A DNA stretch of 64,000 nucleotides from Okapia johnstoni. Lineage: Eukaryota > Chordata > Mammalia > Artiodactyla > Giraffidae. The notes beneath the pieces are model-generated. The model worked only from the letters and a program-made list of their open reading frames with translations. It ran no database searches and was not told the DNA's origin. Shown in pieces: positions 11,126 through 22,515 of this stretch (the first letter of the stretch is position 1; each line of letters begins with the position of its first letter). Location: positions 3,960,501 through 4,024,500 of the forward strand of contig CM044316.1 in assembly GCA_024291935.2 (NCBI GenBank). Reading direction: 5' to 3'. The position numbers and the translations under genes were made by a program.

Positions 11126-11342
11126 CCTGGTGGCTCAGTTGGTAAAGAACCTGCCTGCCAATGCAGGAGATGCAAGAGATGCTAGTTCGATCCCTGGGTG
11201 GGGACGATCCCCTGGAGAAGGAAATGGCAACCCACTGCAGTATTCTTGCCTGGAAAATTCCATGGACAGAGGAGCCTAGCGGGCTACAGTGCATGGAGTC
11301 ACAAAGAGCTGGACCCAACTGAGCATGAGCCCACTCCACTCC
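11126..11342 (+). mobile_element. Bov-tA SINE with target-site duplication
   Basis: Sense Bov-tA. It is flanked by the exact 11-bp duplication ATTCTAAAGTC at 11115-11125 and 11343-11353. It interrupts the antisense L1. Confidence 0.9.
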
Positions 11343-11353
11343 ATTCTAAAGTC

Positions 11354-11490
11354 ATAGATGTTTTTCCCCATGTACAGTAGGTATCCAACTTTATCCTTTC
11401 ACATGTAGGTTTCCAATTATCCCAGTACCTTTTGTTGAAAAGACTGTTCATTTCTCACTGAGCACCCTTGTCAAATGCCTTTTTAGTATA
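11354..11490 (-). mobile_element. L1 LINE fragment, part 3
   Basis: Continuation of the antisense L1 after the Bov-tA ('ttgttgaaaagactgttc', 'acccttgtcaaatgcc'). Confidence 0.55.
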
Positions 11491-11599
11491 ATTGTATGCC
11501 ATGCAATAATTGGGACAAATTAGGCTAAAATTTTTTTCTATGCTTATCTGAAATTCAAATTTACCTGAGTCTTCTCCATTTGTATCTTCTGAATCCTGC

Positions 11600-11740
11600 A
11601 ACTCTATACTGGCATCTAGTGGGTAGAGGGCAGGGATGCTGCTAAACATCCTACAACACTCAGGACAGCCCTCCACAAAAAAAAAAATGAAATCTTATCC
11701 AAAATGTAAATAACTCTGAGGTTGAGAAACCCTGGCGTGA
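11600..11740 (+). mobile_element. MER5-type hAT DNA transposon relic
   Basis: Contains the MER5 core 'gcatctagtgggtagagg', 'agggatgctgctaaacatc' and 'gaggttgagaaaccctg'. Non-autonomous, ancient. Confidence 0.7.
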
Positions 11741-12059
11741 AACAAACACAGGGATAGCATTGTTTGACAACCAGCTCCTTAGAAATTCTAAGAGTAGGTG
11801 GGTCGCCCATCTTCCAGGAGTAGAAACAGGTTCAGAGCAGGTGAAGCAAACCCAGGGGACATTGAGGGTGGGATTCACTTGGGTTTTTTTTTTTTTTAAT
11901 CATCCAGGATAATCTGTCCCAGAAGGGAAAAAGGGGCTTTTCAAAGGGGCCTGGGCTACCCCCTATGGGTGCAGGCATCTCAGATGAGTCTCCAAGGATC
12001 CCAACCACCAACTCTGACAGACATGTAGCCTGAGAAGAACGTGGGCAGGCCCAGGTATT

Positions 12060-12160
12060 TGCATCTTAACACAACTCCAGGAACTCTACTCAATATTCTG
12101 TAATAAACTATATGGGAAAAGAATCTGGGAAAGAATGGATATATGTATATGTATAACTGA
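12060..12160 (+). mobile_element. L1 LINE 3' end, left part
   Basis: Ruminant-type L1 3' UTR ('actctactcaatattctg', 'atatgtatatgtataactga'). It continues at 12772 after two SINE insertions. Confidence 0.65.
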
Positions 12161-12167
12161 GGCACTT

Positions 12168-12457
12168 GGGCTTCCCTGGCGGAGAAGGTGATGGCACCCC
12201 ACTCCAGTACTCTTGCCTGGAAAATCCCATGGACGGAGGAGCCTGGTGGGCTGCAGTCCATGGGGTCGCTACAAGTCGGACACGACTGAGCAACTTCACT
12301 TTCACTTTTCACTTTCATGCATTGGAGAAGGAAATGGCAACCCACTCCGATGTTCTTGCCTGGAGAATCCCAAGGACGGGGGAGCCTGGTGGGCTGCAGT
12401 CCACGGGGTTGCACAGAGTCGGACATGACTGAAGCGACTTAGCAGCAGCAGCAGCAG
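12168..12457 (+). mobile_element. Bov-A2 dimeric SINE
   Basis: Two Bov-A monomers joined by a 'cactttcacttttcacttt' linker, ending in a short (AGC)n run at about 12438-12457. Sense orientation. Confidence 0.85.
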
Positions 12458-12770
12458 GGCTTCCCTGGTGGCTCAGTGGTAAAGAATCCGTCTGCCAATG
12501 CAGGAGACATGAGCTCAGTCCTTGATCCGGGAAGATCCCACATGCCTCAGAGCAAGTAAACCAGTCTGCAGTAACTATTGAGCCAGTGCTCTAGAGCCCG
12601 TGTGGTACCGCTACTGAAGCCTGCATGCCCTAGAGCCTGTGCTCAAGAGAAGCCACTGCAATGATGCCCACGCACCACAACTAGAGAGTAGCCCCCACTT
12701 GCCCTAACTCGAGGAAAGCCTGCGCAGCGCTGAAGACCCAGCATGGCCGAAACTAAATAAGTAAAAATTT
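12458..12770 (+). mobile_element. CHR-type SINE
   Basis: Full CHR SINE immediately after the Bov-A2, from 'ggcttccctggtggctcag' to 'aaactaaataagt'. Confidence 0.85.
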
Positions 12771-12771
12771 A

Positions 12772-12845
12772 AAAAATTGATCACTTCACTGTACACCCAA
12801 ACTAATACAACATTATACATTAACTATACGATAATACAAAATAAA
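12772..12845 (+). mobile_element. L1 LINE 3' end, right part
   Basis: Resumes the L1 3' terminus ('cttcactgtacacccaaac', 'aatacaacattatacat') and reaches its A-rich end. Confidence 0.6.
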
Positions 12846-12971
12846 ATGAAAACACACTCTACCCAGAGCTCTTCTTTACAATATCACATGAAGAGGATGA
12901 AAAAGAAAACAATGGTTGATTTAGCCACAATCTCACCACGGGAGCATCCACAGCCACTTTTGTTTATTAGG

Positions 12972-13236
12972 GTATTGCTGCTAAGTCGCTTCAGTCGTGG
13001 CCGACTCTGTGCGACCCCATAGACGGCAGCCCACCAGGCTCCCCCGACCCTGGGATTGTCCAGGCAAGAACACTGGAGTGGGTTGCCGTTTCCTTCTCCA
13101 GTGCATGAAAGTGAAAAGTGAAAGTGAAGTCGCTCAGTCGTGTCCGACTCTTCGCGACCCCGTGGACTGTAGCCCATCAGGCTCCTCCATCCATGGGATT
13201 TTCCAGGCAAGAGGACTGGAGTGGGGTGCCATTGTC
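12972..13236 (-). mobile_element. Bov-A2 dimeric SINE
   Basis: Antisense Bov-A2 with the 'gaaagtgaaaagtgaaagtg' linker between two monomers. Confidence 0.85.
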
Positions 13237-13254
13237 ATTTTTAAAAACCCACCA

Positions 13255-13715
13255 AGCAGCCATTAGTATTTGCCCCTCCAGCAGGTTGTCTGGTGGTCCC
13301 CCAAGAGATATGTCCAAGCCTTCACCTCCAGAATCTGTGAATATGCTCTCATTTGGATAAAAGAGTCCTTGCAGATATAATTAAGTGAAAGATTACAAAT
13401 GACATCATCATGGATTTAGCGTGAGCCCTAAATCCAGTGACAAGTATCCTTAGGAGAGATAGACAAGGAGAAACACAGAGAAGACCATGCAATAATGGAG
13501 GCAGGAGTCAGAGTGATGCAGCCACAGGCTAAGAAGTGCCTGGAGTCCCCAGAAGCTGGAAGAAGCAAGGAAGCCTCCTCCCCTGAAGCCTCTAGAGAGA
13601 GCACATCCCTGCCAACACCCTGATCCTGGACTTCTGGCCTCCAGAACTGTGAGAGGATAAAAGTCTTGTTGTTTTAATCCATCCAGTCTGTGGTAGCTTG
13701 TTACAGGACTCCCAG
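13255..13715 (+). repeat. Ancient LTR-like interspersed repeat
   Basis: Resembles a MaLR-type LTR ('gtccttgcagatataattaag', 'cctccagaactgtgaga', 'gtggtagcttgttacagg'). The family is not assigned with certainty. Confidence 0.4.
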
Positions 13716-13944
13716 GACATTACAATTCCACCAGATGACCCTCATCTCAAACCCCCTGTTCAACCCTTGTACTGTATTTTTCATAGTTCTAATAATTATT
13801 AAAAATACACATGCACTTTTATTCTAATTGTCTAAAAGAAGATCAGGCTGCCTGTGATCTTGAGGTCACTCTTTTTCTCATGGTGATTCTATTTCTGACC
13901 TGTGGCCATATTGGCGCTCATCCCTCTGGGCATACTTTTTTAAA

Positions 13945-14280
13945 AAATCATTTTTTTTAATTTATTTATTTATCTTTGGCTGCACTGGGTCTTTGCTGAA
14001 GCACATGGGCTCTTCATTGCTGCATGGGCTTTCTCTAGTTGAGGTGAGTTGGGATCACTCTCTAGTTGTGTGCGGGCTTCTCACTGGCAGCTTTTCTTCT
14101 TGTGAAGCATGGGCTCTACTTGCAGCTCTAGAGTGTGGGCTCAGTAATGATGGCACATGGTCCCAGTTGCCCATATGCCCAGGGGCATATGGGATGCTAG
14201 CTGCCAGAAGAGTGACTGAACCCACATCCCCTGCACAGACAGGTAGATTCTTAACCTCTGGACCACCAGGGAAGTACCCC
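13945..14280 (-). mobile_element. CHR-type SINE
   Basis: Inverse CHR SINE from 'atttatttatttatctttggc' to 'ggaccaccagggaagta'. Confidence 0.8.
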
Positions 14281-14559
14281 TCTGTGTATGATTTTTGATG
14301 GCTGTATAATATTCCTCCACCACTATCCAACATTCAGGCAGATTCCAGGTGTGGACACCTCCCATACATCTAGCAATTTCTCTAGGATGTGTCACAAGGT
14401 ATATGAATATTCCACTTGAGGAGGAAGAACCAGGGTGGCCACTACAACGTGACTACCCCCTCATAGCTTTCTATGAGCTTCCTAGAAGCCCCATTCCCAC
14501 CACACTGGGCAATTTTTGCCAACTAGCTGGATGCAGCATTATATCTCAGGTTATTCTAA

Positions 14560-14700
14560 ATTTTTAAATGCAGTTCACTTACTGTAAAACTCACCACTTT
14601 GGCTATTTTTCTTAAGTGGCATTTAGTACACTTACACTGCTGTGTGAATATCGGCTCTGGTTCCAGAACATTTTCATCACCTCAAAGCATACCTTCAATG
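14560..14700 (-). mobile_element. L1 LINE 3' UTR fragment
   Basis: Antisense L1 3' UTR words ('gtggcatttagtacactta', 'agaacattttcatcacc'). Confidence 0.45.
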
Positions 14701-14764
14701 CAACTTTAGAGCAAAACTAAGTAACTGTTTGATGATTGGTATTTAATTCTTTTTTTATGCTTGA

Positions 14765-15105
14765 ATTTCTTTCTTATTTGTTTATTTTTGGCTGTGTGGG
14801 GTCTTCACTGCTGCACAGGCTTTTCTCTAATTGCAGCGAGCAGGGATTACTGTTCGTTGCAGTCCACTTGCTTCTCATTGCAGTGGCTTCTCTTGTTGCA
14901 GAACACAGGCCGTAGGGCACATGGGTTTCAGTAGCTTTGGCAGGTGGCTTAGTGGTTGCAACTTCTGGACTCTAGAGCACAGGGTCAATAGTTGTGCACA
15001 TAGGTTTACTTGCTCCAAGGAATGTGGGATCAAGGATCAAAACTGTGTCTCCTGTATTGGCAAGCAGATTTGTTACCATTGAGCCACCAGGGAAGCCCAG
15101 TATTT
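14765..15105 (-). mobile_element. CHR-type SINE
   Basis: Inverse CHR SINE ending in 'gagccaccagggaagccc'. Confidence 0.8.
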
Positions 15106-15289
15106 AATTCTTATTTGTTTTTCCTATTTGGGAAAAAGCAAAATGTATACATGGGGTAGAGGATCCTTGACTATAAAAGTATCATATCCTTGATGCTGGA
15201 AAAGAAGATAATCAGACAAAATAGAAAGGTAGAAAGAATATAAAACCACCTGGAGTCTCACAACCCAGAACACAGTGCCCACCATGATC

Positions 15290-16050
15290 CCCTCCCCTAG
15301 ATGGCTAACATGAAAAAGATTGACACAAGCAAGTGTTGGCAAGGATAGGGAGGAACTGGAACTCCCGTGAAGGCTGCTGGAAATGCAAACTGCTGTGGTC
15401 ACTTGGAAAGGCAATTTGGCGGTTTCTTCAAAAGTTAACTTGAGTCAGCCACTCCCTTTCCTCAGTATTTACCCTAGAGAAATGAAAGCAGGTGTTCATA
15501 GAAGACCTGGTACATGAATACTCACAGTGGCTTTATTTATTATTAATCATACCAAACCGGAAATAACCCAAAATTTCACCTTCAGGGGAAGAGATGAACA
15601 CACCGTAGAATACTTCTCAACAATGAAAAGGTGTGAACTGTTGACACTCAAGCAACTGGGATGCACATCCAGCCCATTATGGTGAGTGAAAGAATCCAGA
15701 TGCCAAAGGCTGCATACTGCATGATTCCTTTTATATGCTCTCCTAGAAAGTGCAAACTAATGTAAACTGACAGAAAATAGGACAGAGGTTTCAGGGGAAG
15801 GGATGGGAGGGAGAGAGAGATGTCAAGGGCAGAAGAGAACATTTAGGGGTGCTGGCTGCATTCACTATCTAGATGCAGAGACAGCTTCACAGGTGTAAGC
15901 ACATATCAAAGACATCAAATTGTACACTTTAAAAACGTGCAGGTTTTTGTATGTCTGCTTTAACTGAATAGCAATGTCCTTGAGAGTATTACATGAGAAA
16001 TGTATGTGGTAAGAAATGTGTATGGTAAGAAAAAAATTATAACAAAGGGG
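15290..16050 (+). mobile_element. L1 LINE 3' end, left part
   Basis: Sense L1 from the 'acaagcaagtgttggcaagg' segment through the 3' UTR ('tgcatactgcatgattcc'). It is cut by a CHR SINE and resumes at 16390. Confidence 0.6.
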
Positions 16051-16054
16051 ACTT

Positions 16055-16385
16055 CCCTGATGCTGCAGTAGATAAGAATCTGCCTTCCCATGCAGGGAGC
16101 ATGGGTTTGATCCCTGGTCCAGAAAGACTCCACATGCTGCGGAGCAACTAAGTTCAGGTGCCACAACTACTGAGCCTGCACTCTAGAGCCCACAAGCCGA
16201 AACTACTGAGCCCATGTGCTGCAACTACTGAAGCCCGCTTGCTAGAGCCTGCACTCTACAACAAGAGAAGCCCCCACAATGAGAAGTCCCAGCACCACAA
16301 TGAAGAGCGGTGGCTGCAACTGCAGAAAGCCCTTGCCAAGCAACGAAGATCTAACATAGCCAAAAATAAATAACTAAAAAAAAGA
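16055..16385 (+). mobile_element. CHR-type SINE
   Basis: Full CHR SINE with the 'ggacttccctgatgctgcag' head and 'ccaaaaataaataac' tail. The flanks carry an imperfect 'taacaaa' duplication. Confidence 0.85.
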
Positions 16386-16389
16386 AAGA

Positions 16390-16655
16390 GAGAAATGTAA
16401 CAAAAGAATTCAAAGTTGGGACTCACATTTACTTGCACGCGCATGTTCATAACAGCCCTGTTCACAGTGCCCCAAGGGTAGAAATAACCCAGTTGCCTGT
16501 TAGTGGAAGAATGGGTAAAGGAAATGTGCTCTGTCCACACAATGGGATATTACTCAGCCATAAAAAGGAACGAAGTGCAAATTCACCTTAAAAACATTAT
16601 GTTGAGTAAAAGAAGTCAGACCCTAAAGGCTGTGTGCTTGCATGTTGCGTGATTC
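16390..16655 (+). mobile_element. L1 LINE 3' end, right part
   Basis: Typical L1 block ('gtgcaaattcaccttaaaaac', 'ttactcagccataaaaagg'). Confidence 0.6.
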
Positions 16656-16940
16656 TATTTCTATGAAATGTTCAGAAGAAGCAAATCCACAGGGACAGAA
16701 CAGGAAGATCCCACATGCAGCAGAGCAACTGAGCCCGTATGCCGCAACTATTGAACCTGTGTTCCAGAGCCTGGGAACATTACTGCTGAGTCTACGTGCC
16801 CTAGAGCCTGTGCTCCGCAACAAGAGAAGCCCCTACAGTGCGAAGCCTGCACACCGCAGCTAGAGTAGCCCCCACTCACCTCAACTAGAGAAAAGCCCAC
16901 ACAGCAACGAAGAGCTAGTGCACCCAAAAATAAATAAATA
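16656..16940 (+). mobile_element. CHR-type SINE, 5'-incomplete
   Basis: CHR body without the head: it begins in 'ggaagatcccacatgcag' and ends 'cccaaaaataaataaataa'. Confidence 0.75.
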
Positions 16941-17049
16941 AAATTATTTTTTAAGTCTAAATTTAAATTTAGGTAATTTCAATTACCTAGGGTAATTGAA
17001 CAAGGTAAATTTCATTTCAAGGTAAATTTCAATTAAAAAGAATTATACA

Positions 17050-17180
17050 GGGACTTCCCCGGTGGCCCTGTGGTTGAGACTCCACGCTCCCAATGCAGGG
17101 GGTCCAAGTTCAACCCTGGTTAGAGAACTAGATTCCCCATGCCACAACTAAGACCCAGCACAGTCAAATAAATAAATATT
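17050..17180 (+). mobile_element. CHR-type SINE, short form
   Basis: 'gggacttccccggtggccc' head followed directly by the A-rich tail. Confidence 0.75.
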
Positions 17181-17189
17181 TTTAAAAAT

Positions 17190-17345
17190 ACAATACATGG
17201 CTGTGTTGATGGATTTGGGTTAAGGAAAGCAAGTCTGGATTTACATTCCCACTCTGCTCTCAGTTTGCTGTGTGACCTCTCCCAAATGTCTTGGCCTCTC
17301 TGTGCCTCACCTATGAAATAGGATTCTAGTGGCTCCAACACCCCC
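17190..17345 (+). repeat. MIR SINE relic
   Basis: MIR core order: 'agtttgctgtgtgacctc', 'ctctctgtgcctcacc', 'atgaaataggattc'. Confidence 0.6.
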
Positions 17346-17465
17346 ACAGTGTGTTATTCAAAGGACGTAAGGCAATATCTGGCCAGCAGCCATCAAGCAC
17401 CAGTTCTCGGTGTTCTTTACTTTGTCTGCATTTTAACAATTCACCATTGAAAATTTTTTTAAAAG

Positions 17466-17585
17466 GGACTTCCCTGATGGTCCAGTGGTTAAGACTGTGC
17501 AGAGGCTTCAAGTTCGATCCCTGGTCTGGGAACTAAGAACCCATGTGCCATGTGGTATGGCCCCAAAAAAAGAAATTTTTAAAAA
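17466..17585 (+). mobile_element. CHR-type SINE, short form
   Basis: 'gggacttccctgatggtcc' head and a tail with 'ggccccaaaaaaag'. Confidence 0.7.
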
Positions 17586-17589
17586 AATT

Positions 17590-18600
17590 CATTTCGGACC
17601 ACACCAAAGTCCTCACAGGCCACCACAGCCCAGGCTGGATTCTAGTAGATCTCAGCCAACCCCAGGGCTGTCCCACACAGTGACTTAACCTAGCACAGAT
17701 CACGCTGCGGAATTCACTCGCCAGTCCTGAATTCACAACTCTGCCCCACATCCCAGTCAAGCTCCTCCTTGAGTTCCATGCCAGCCTCCAAGTCCAGGAA
17801 AATGGAATTCTTCTTTCATACCAAGAGAGGTTCCTCAAGGGTAAGCAGCAGCCATGGCTTCTCCAGGGAAATTCCATGACTTTGGGGGAAAAAAAGACAT
17901 TTAGGATCTTAGCTTTACCCCAGTGCAGCCTCTCTGAAACCCCATCTGTTGGGGTCTTGGCTCCCACAGAAGTGGCCCTCACCAGCCATGCCTTGCTGAG
18001 ATGTGGCCAGCCCAGGCTGACTGTGGACCCCACTGGGGGCTCTCCCCAGGAACAGTGGGTGCTTGTGGGTTTCCCTAGGTACTCACCGCCCCCACAGCCC
18101 CATTCTTGCTTTAAAGGAGCCTCTTGTGGGACACGGACCTGTGGCCAAAGCCCCGGCGATGCTGGTAAGGAAAGAAAAATAGGCATGTGTGTATATTTTA
18201 TGGCCTCCTCTGCTCCCTGAACAGCCTCTTTGAAGGTGACGATGGGTCACAGCAGGCCTTGGGTGGGGGGGACAGCAGGCGGCCACCTTAATTCTAACTC
18301 AACCACAGGCTGCTTTTTTGGGGGATACACTGGGATGTCTGGAGAGGTGGGTTTTGGCCCTGCCTCAAAGGTCCAGTTCCCGAAGAGACTCAAGGCTGCT
18401 ATTGTGGGTGGCAAGGCTCCGGGGAAGAAGTCAGCCTCCAGGGACCCCCATCCCTTCTCACACCAGGCTGCAGGCTGGGATATATTTGGGATGGAATTTC
18501 ACCGTGGCTCTTTTAGAAGGTGTTGGGGTGGGAAACTAAATAACATCTCCCAGTGGGCCCCAACCCTGGTCACTCTCCCCCACTTCACAGATATAGTGAA
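17590..18600. other. Unique intergenic sequence, no gene recognised
   Basis: About 1 kb without a recognised repeat. Long open frames exist on both strands (for example 17533-18186 on -), but their translations show no known domain and begin or end in flanking SINE sequence. I regard them as chance. Confidence 0.5.
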
Positions 18601-18619
18601 GCTGCTGCAGAAAAGTTCG

Positions 18620-19200
18620 GCTGTTCCTCAAAAAGATTAACACTGAAATGCCATATGACCCAGAAATTTCACTTCTGGATGTATATGCAAAAACACTGAA
18701 AGCAGGGTCTCAAAAAGGTGATTGTACACATGTATTCACAGCACACTAGGCACAATCACCAAGAGGTGGAAACAATCCAAGCGTCTGATGCATGGATGAA
18801 CAGAAGGTGGTGCCTCCATAGTGTGGAATATTACTCAGCCATAAAAAGGAGCAAAGCTCTGATACATGCTACAATGTACTGAACCTTGAAAACGTTATGC
18901 TAAGTGAAAGCAACCAGACATGAAAGGCCACACAGTATATGACTGTATTTCTATGAAATGTCCAAACAGGCAAAGTCATAGACAAAGCAGATCAGTGGTT
19001 GCCAGAAGCTGGGGGAGGGGATATGGGGAGTGACTGCTTAGTGGGTACAGGGTTTCCTTTTGGAGTGATGAGAATGCTCTGGAACTAGAAAGAGATAATG
19101 GTTGTACACATAGTTGATGTATTAAGTGGCACTGAATTGTCACTTTAAGTGGCTAAAATGGTCAATTTTGTGTCATGTATTTTACCACCAGAAAAGAAGG
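18620..19200 (+). mobile_element. L1 LINE 3' end
   Basis: Sense L1 3' end: 'gccatatgacccagaaattt', 'ttactcagccataaaaagg', 'gtggttgccagaagctggg'. It is followed by a short GGAA-rich run at about 19198-19230. Confidence 0.65.
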
Positions 19201-19227
19201 AAAGGAGGTAGGGAGGAAGGAAGAAAG

Positions 19228-19345
19228 AAAGGACTTCCCTAATGGTCCAGTGGTTAAGACTCCAAGCTTCCAGTGCAGGGGCTGTGGGTTCAAACCCTGA
19301 TCAGGGAACTAAGATCTCACATGCAGCACTTTTGTGACCAAAAAA
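19228..19345 (+). mobile_element. CHR-type SINE, short form
   Basis: 'ggacttccctaatggtccag' head and 'gaccaaaaaaaaattt' tail. Confidence 0.8.
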
Positions 19346-19524
19346 AAATTTTTCTTCAGAAAAGAGAGAAGAAAATAGGTCCCTGATGGGTAAGATGGGC
19401 ACCTGGAAGTAAGCTGGGTGCAGAGCCACTTTCAGATCAAATTTGTAACTGCAAATCACTGCCCAGATGTGCCCAGAAGGTGGGCACAGAAGAAAACCTA
19501 CCAGACAGAGTTAGAGAAGACTGC

Positions 19525-19925
19525 ATGAGTTTCCTGAGGCTCTTGTAACAAAGTATCACAAACTGAGAAGGGGTGTTTAAAACAACAGAAATTTATTCTC
19601 TTGCGATGAGGGAAGCCAGAGGTCCTATTCTAAGCAGCAGCACAGTCACACTTGCTTTGAGGGCTCTAGGGGTAGGTCCTTCCTTGTCAATTCCAGCTGC
19701 CGGGGGCTCCAGGCCTCCTTGGCTTGTGGCTTCATCACTTTCGTCTCTGCATCTGTCTTTGCATCACATCCTCTTCTTCTTCTGCCTCTTGTAAGAACAC
19801 TTGTCACTGGATTTAATGGCCACCCAGATAATTCAAGATGATCTGATCTTGATATCTTCAACTTAATGGCACTTCCAAATACCTTTACTCCAAATAAGTT
19901 CACATTCACAGGTTTTGAATAGACA
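19525..19925 (-). repeat. Ancient LTR-like interspersed repeat
   Basis: Carries 'aaacaacagaaatttattc' and 'ctccttggcttgtggc' blocks, shared with the copy at 25745-26470. The family is uncertain. Confidence 0.4.
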
Positions 19926-20309
19926 TGTCTTTGGCAACGGGACCACCATTCTACTCTATAAACTGATTATTGCTTGCATTTACAGAGGGATATCCAAGAC
20001 TCAGAGGATAGAAGCCACTTCTTTGGGGTCACTCTGAAGTGTCTCACTCAGACCTGGGCAACATTGAACTCCCTAGGAGGTGAATTCAAGGCCCAGTGAC
20101 ATTCACAAATTCAATGTGACTCCACTAGGTCTGTCCACTGAAGCCTGAGGCCCAAGAGATCAGAGGAGTTTGAGGGCAACATAATGAATGTTTGCTGAGT
20201 ATCTCTGCATGCTGGGCAGCCTCACCCCAGGCTGGGCAGTCTGTGTACTGAATCCTCACATGGGCCCTGGGGCAGCAGCACAGTGGGTCTTGTTAAGGAT
20301 AGGGGTTCT

Positions 20310-20462
20310 GGGGGCTTCCTTGGTGGTCCAGTGGCTAATACTCCATGCTCCCAATACAAGGGGCCAGGGTTCAATTCCTGGTCAGGGAACTAGATTCCAC
20401 ATGCCACAGGGAAGATCGACATGTTGTAATTAAGCCCTGGCTCAGCCAAATAAAAAAAAAAA
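20310..20462 (+). mobile_element. CHR-type SINE, short form
   Basis: 'ggcttccttggtggtccag' head and 'ctcagccaaataaaaaaaa' tail. Confidence 0.8.
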
Positions 20463-20560
20463 AGGATGAGGTTCTGGGTTTGATTCCTGACCCAGCCTCT
20501 TCCTGATTTAGGACCCTGTCTATACTCTTTCCTCATCCATCAAATGGGGGAAAATCAAAT
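20463..20560 (+). repeat. MIR SINE relic
   Basis: 'ggttctgggtttgattcctg' and 'ctcatccatcaaatggggg' in MIR order. Confidence 0.5.
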
Positions 20561-20564
20561 CCTT

Positions 20565-21090
20565 CATGTATGAGTTAAGGTTCCCACAGATAAACAGAAC
20601 CAAGCAGTTATATCAGTATATAGATATACAGAAAGAGATTTATCATGAGCAATTGGCTTATGTGATTATGGAAGCTAAGAAGTCCTACAATCTGCCCTGG
20701 GCAAGTTAAGGCCCAGGAAAGCCAGTCATGCAGTTCAGTGAAAACCCAGAGACCAGGGGCGCTGACAGTGGAAGTCCCAGCTGAGTCCCAGAGATCAAAA
20801 ACCAAGGTGCTGATATCTGGGGGCAGGAGAAGACGCAGAGTCCAGCTTGACAGGGAGAAAGCAAATGAGCCCTCGCGCCACGTTTTGTCTTTATTCAGGT
20901 GCTCAGTGGAGCGGTGATGTCCACCTGCAGTGGTGAGGGTGAACCTCCTTACTCAGTCCTCTGATGCAAGTGCTAGGCTCTCTGGAAATGCTCTCCCAGA
21001 TGCAGCTAGAAATAATGGTTTCCCAGCTCTCTGGGGATCCTTTCTCTAGTCAGACGGACACTTAAATTAACCATCAAGAGCTAAAGGAGA
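20565..21090. repeat. L1 3' UTR-type relic
   Basis: Words such as 'agataaacagaaccaa', 'agagatttatcatgagcaat' and 'aaattaaccatcaaga' match the old L1M 3' UTR. Subfamily not assigned. Confidence 0.45.
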
Positions 21091-21236
21091 TACTGTGAAT
21101 GCCTGATATCACACTCACAAGTTCTCTTGTTAATTGCAGTGACTGCTAATTGACAGGTTGTTATTTCTCTACCCTAAGCACATTTCTTTTTTTTTTTTTA
21201 AGCACATTTCTCTACCCTAAGTTATAACAAACTTCA

Positions 21237-22515
21237 ATTCAGTTCAGTCATTCAGTCGTGTCTGACTCTTTGTGACCCCATGGACTGCAACATGGCAGGC
21301 TTCCCTGTCCATCACCAACTCTCGGAGCCTGCTCAAACCATCTATGGTGATTTTGGAGCCCAAGAAAATAAAGTCTCTTACTGTTTCCATTGTTTCCCCA
21401 TCTATTTGCCATGAAGTGATGGGACTGGATGCCATGATCTGTTTTCTGAATGTTGAGCTTTAAGCCAACTTTTTCACTCTCCTCTTTCACTTTCATCAAG
21501 AGGCTCTTTAGTTCTTTGTTTTCTGCCATAAGGGTGGTGTCATCTGCATATCTGAGGTTATTGATGTTTCTCCCGGCAATCTTGATTCCAGCTTGTGCTT
21601 CATCCAGCTGGGAATTTTGCATGATGTACTCTGCTGCTGCTGCTGCTAAGTCGCTTCAGTCATGTCTGACTCTGTGCGACCCCATAGACGGCAGCCCACC
21701 AGGCTCCCGTGTCCCTGGGATTCTCCAGGCAAGAACACTGGAGTGGGTTGCCATTTCCTTTTCCAATGCATGAAAGTGAAAAGTGAAAGTGAAGTCGCTC
21801 AGTCATGTCTGACTGTTAGTGACCCCATGGACTGCAGCCCACCAGGCTCCTCCATCCATGGGATTTTCCAGGCAAGAGTACTGGAATGGGGTGCCATTGC
21901 CTTCTCTGGATGTACTCTGCATATAAATTAAATAAGCAAGGTGACAATATAAGCCTTGACGTACTCCTTTCCCTATTTGGAACCAGTCTGTTGTTCCACG
22001 TCCAGTTCTAACTGTTGCTTCCTGACCTGCATACAGATTTCTCAGGAGGCAGATCAGGTGGTCTGGTATTCCTATCTCTTGAATAATTTCCACAGTTTGT
22101 TGTGATCCACAAAGCCAAAGGCTTTGGTGTAGTTAATAAAGCAGAAGTAGATGTTTTACTGGAACTGTCTTGCTTTTTCAATGATTGAATGGATGTTGGC
22201 AATTTGATCTCTGATTCCTCTGCCTTTTCTAAATCCCAACTTGAAGATCTGGAATTTCACAGTTCATGTTGAAGCCTTGCTTAGAGAATTTTGAGCATTA
22301 CTTTGCTAGCGTGTGACATGAGCTCAATTATTTGGTAGTTTGAGCATTCTTTGGCATTGCCTTTCTTTGGTATTGGAATGAAAACTGACCTTTTCCAGTC
22401 CTGTGGCCATTGCTGAGTTTTCCAAATTTGCTGGCATATTGAATGCAGCACTTTCACAGCATCATCTTTTAGGATTTGAAATAACTCAACTGGAATTTGA
22501 CTTTGGAGGCCAGTG
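21237..22515 (-). mobile_element. BovB LINE, antisense, containing the RT core
   Basis: 5'-truncated BovB on the - strand. It begins near codons for VELFQI at about 22480 and includes the reverse-transcriptase catalytic Tyr-Ala-Asp-Asp motif near 21535. An internal deletion near 21340 joins it to the 3' tail at 21237. A Bov-A2 SINE sits inside at 21634-21908. It is broken by frameshifts. Confidence 0.8.
21634..21908 (-). mobile_element. Bov-A2 SINE with target-site duplication, nested in BovB
   Basis: Antisense Bov-A2 dimer beginning with (CTG)n. It is flanked by the exact 11-bp duplication GATGTACTCTG at 21623-21633 and 21909-21919. It inserted after the BovB it interrupts. Confidence 0.95.

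Noticed and set aside
17533..18186. A 217-codon - strand frame in unique sequence
   Set aside because: No known domain, its C-terminal end lies in a CHR SINE, and a competing + strand frame overlaps it. No splice or promoter context.
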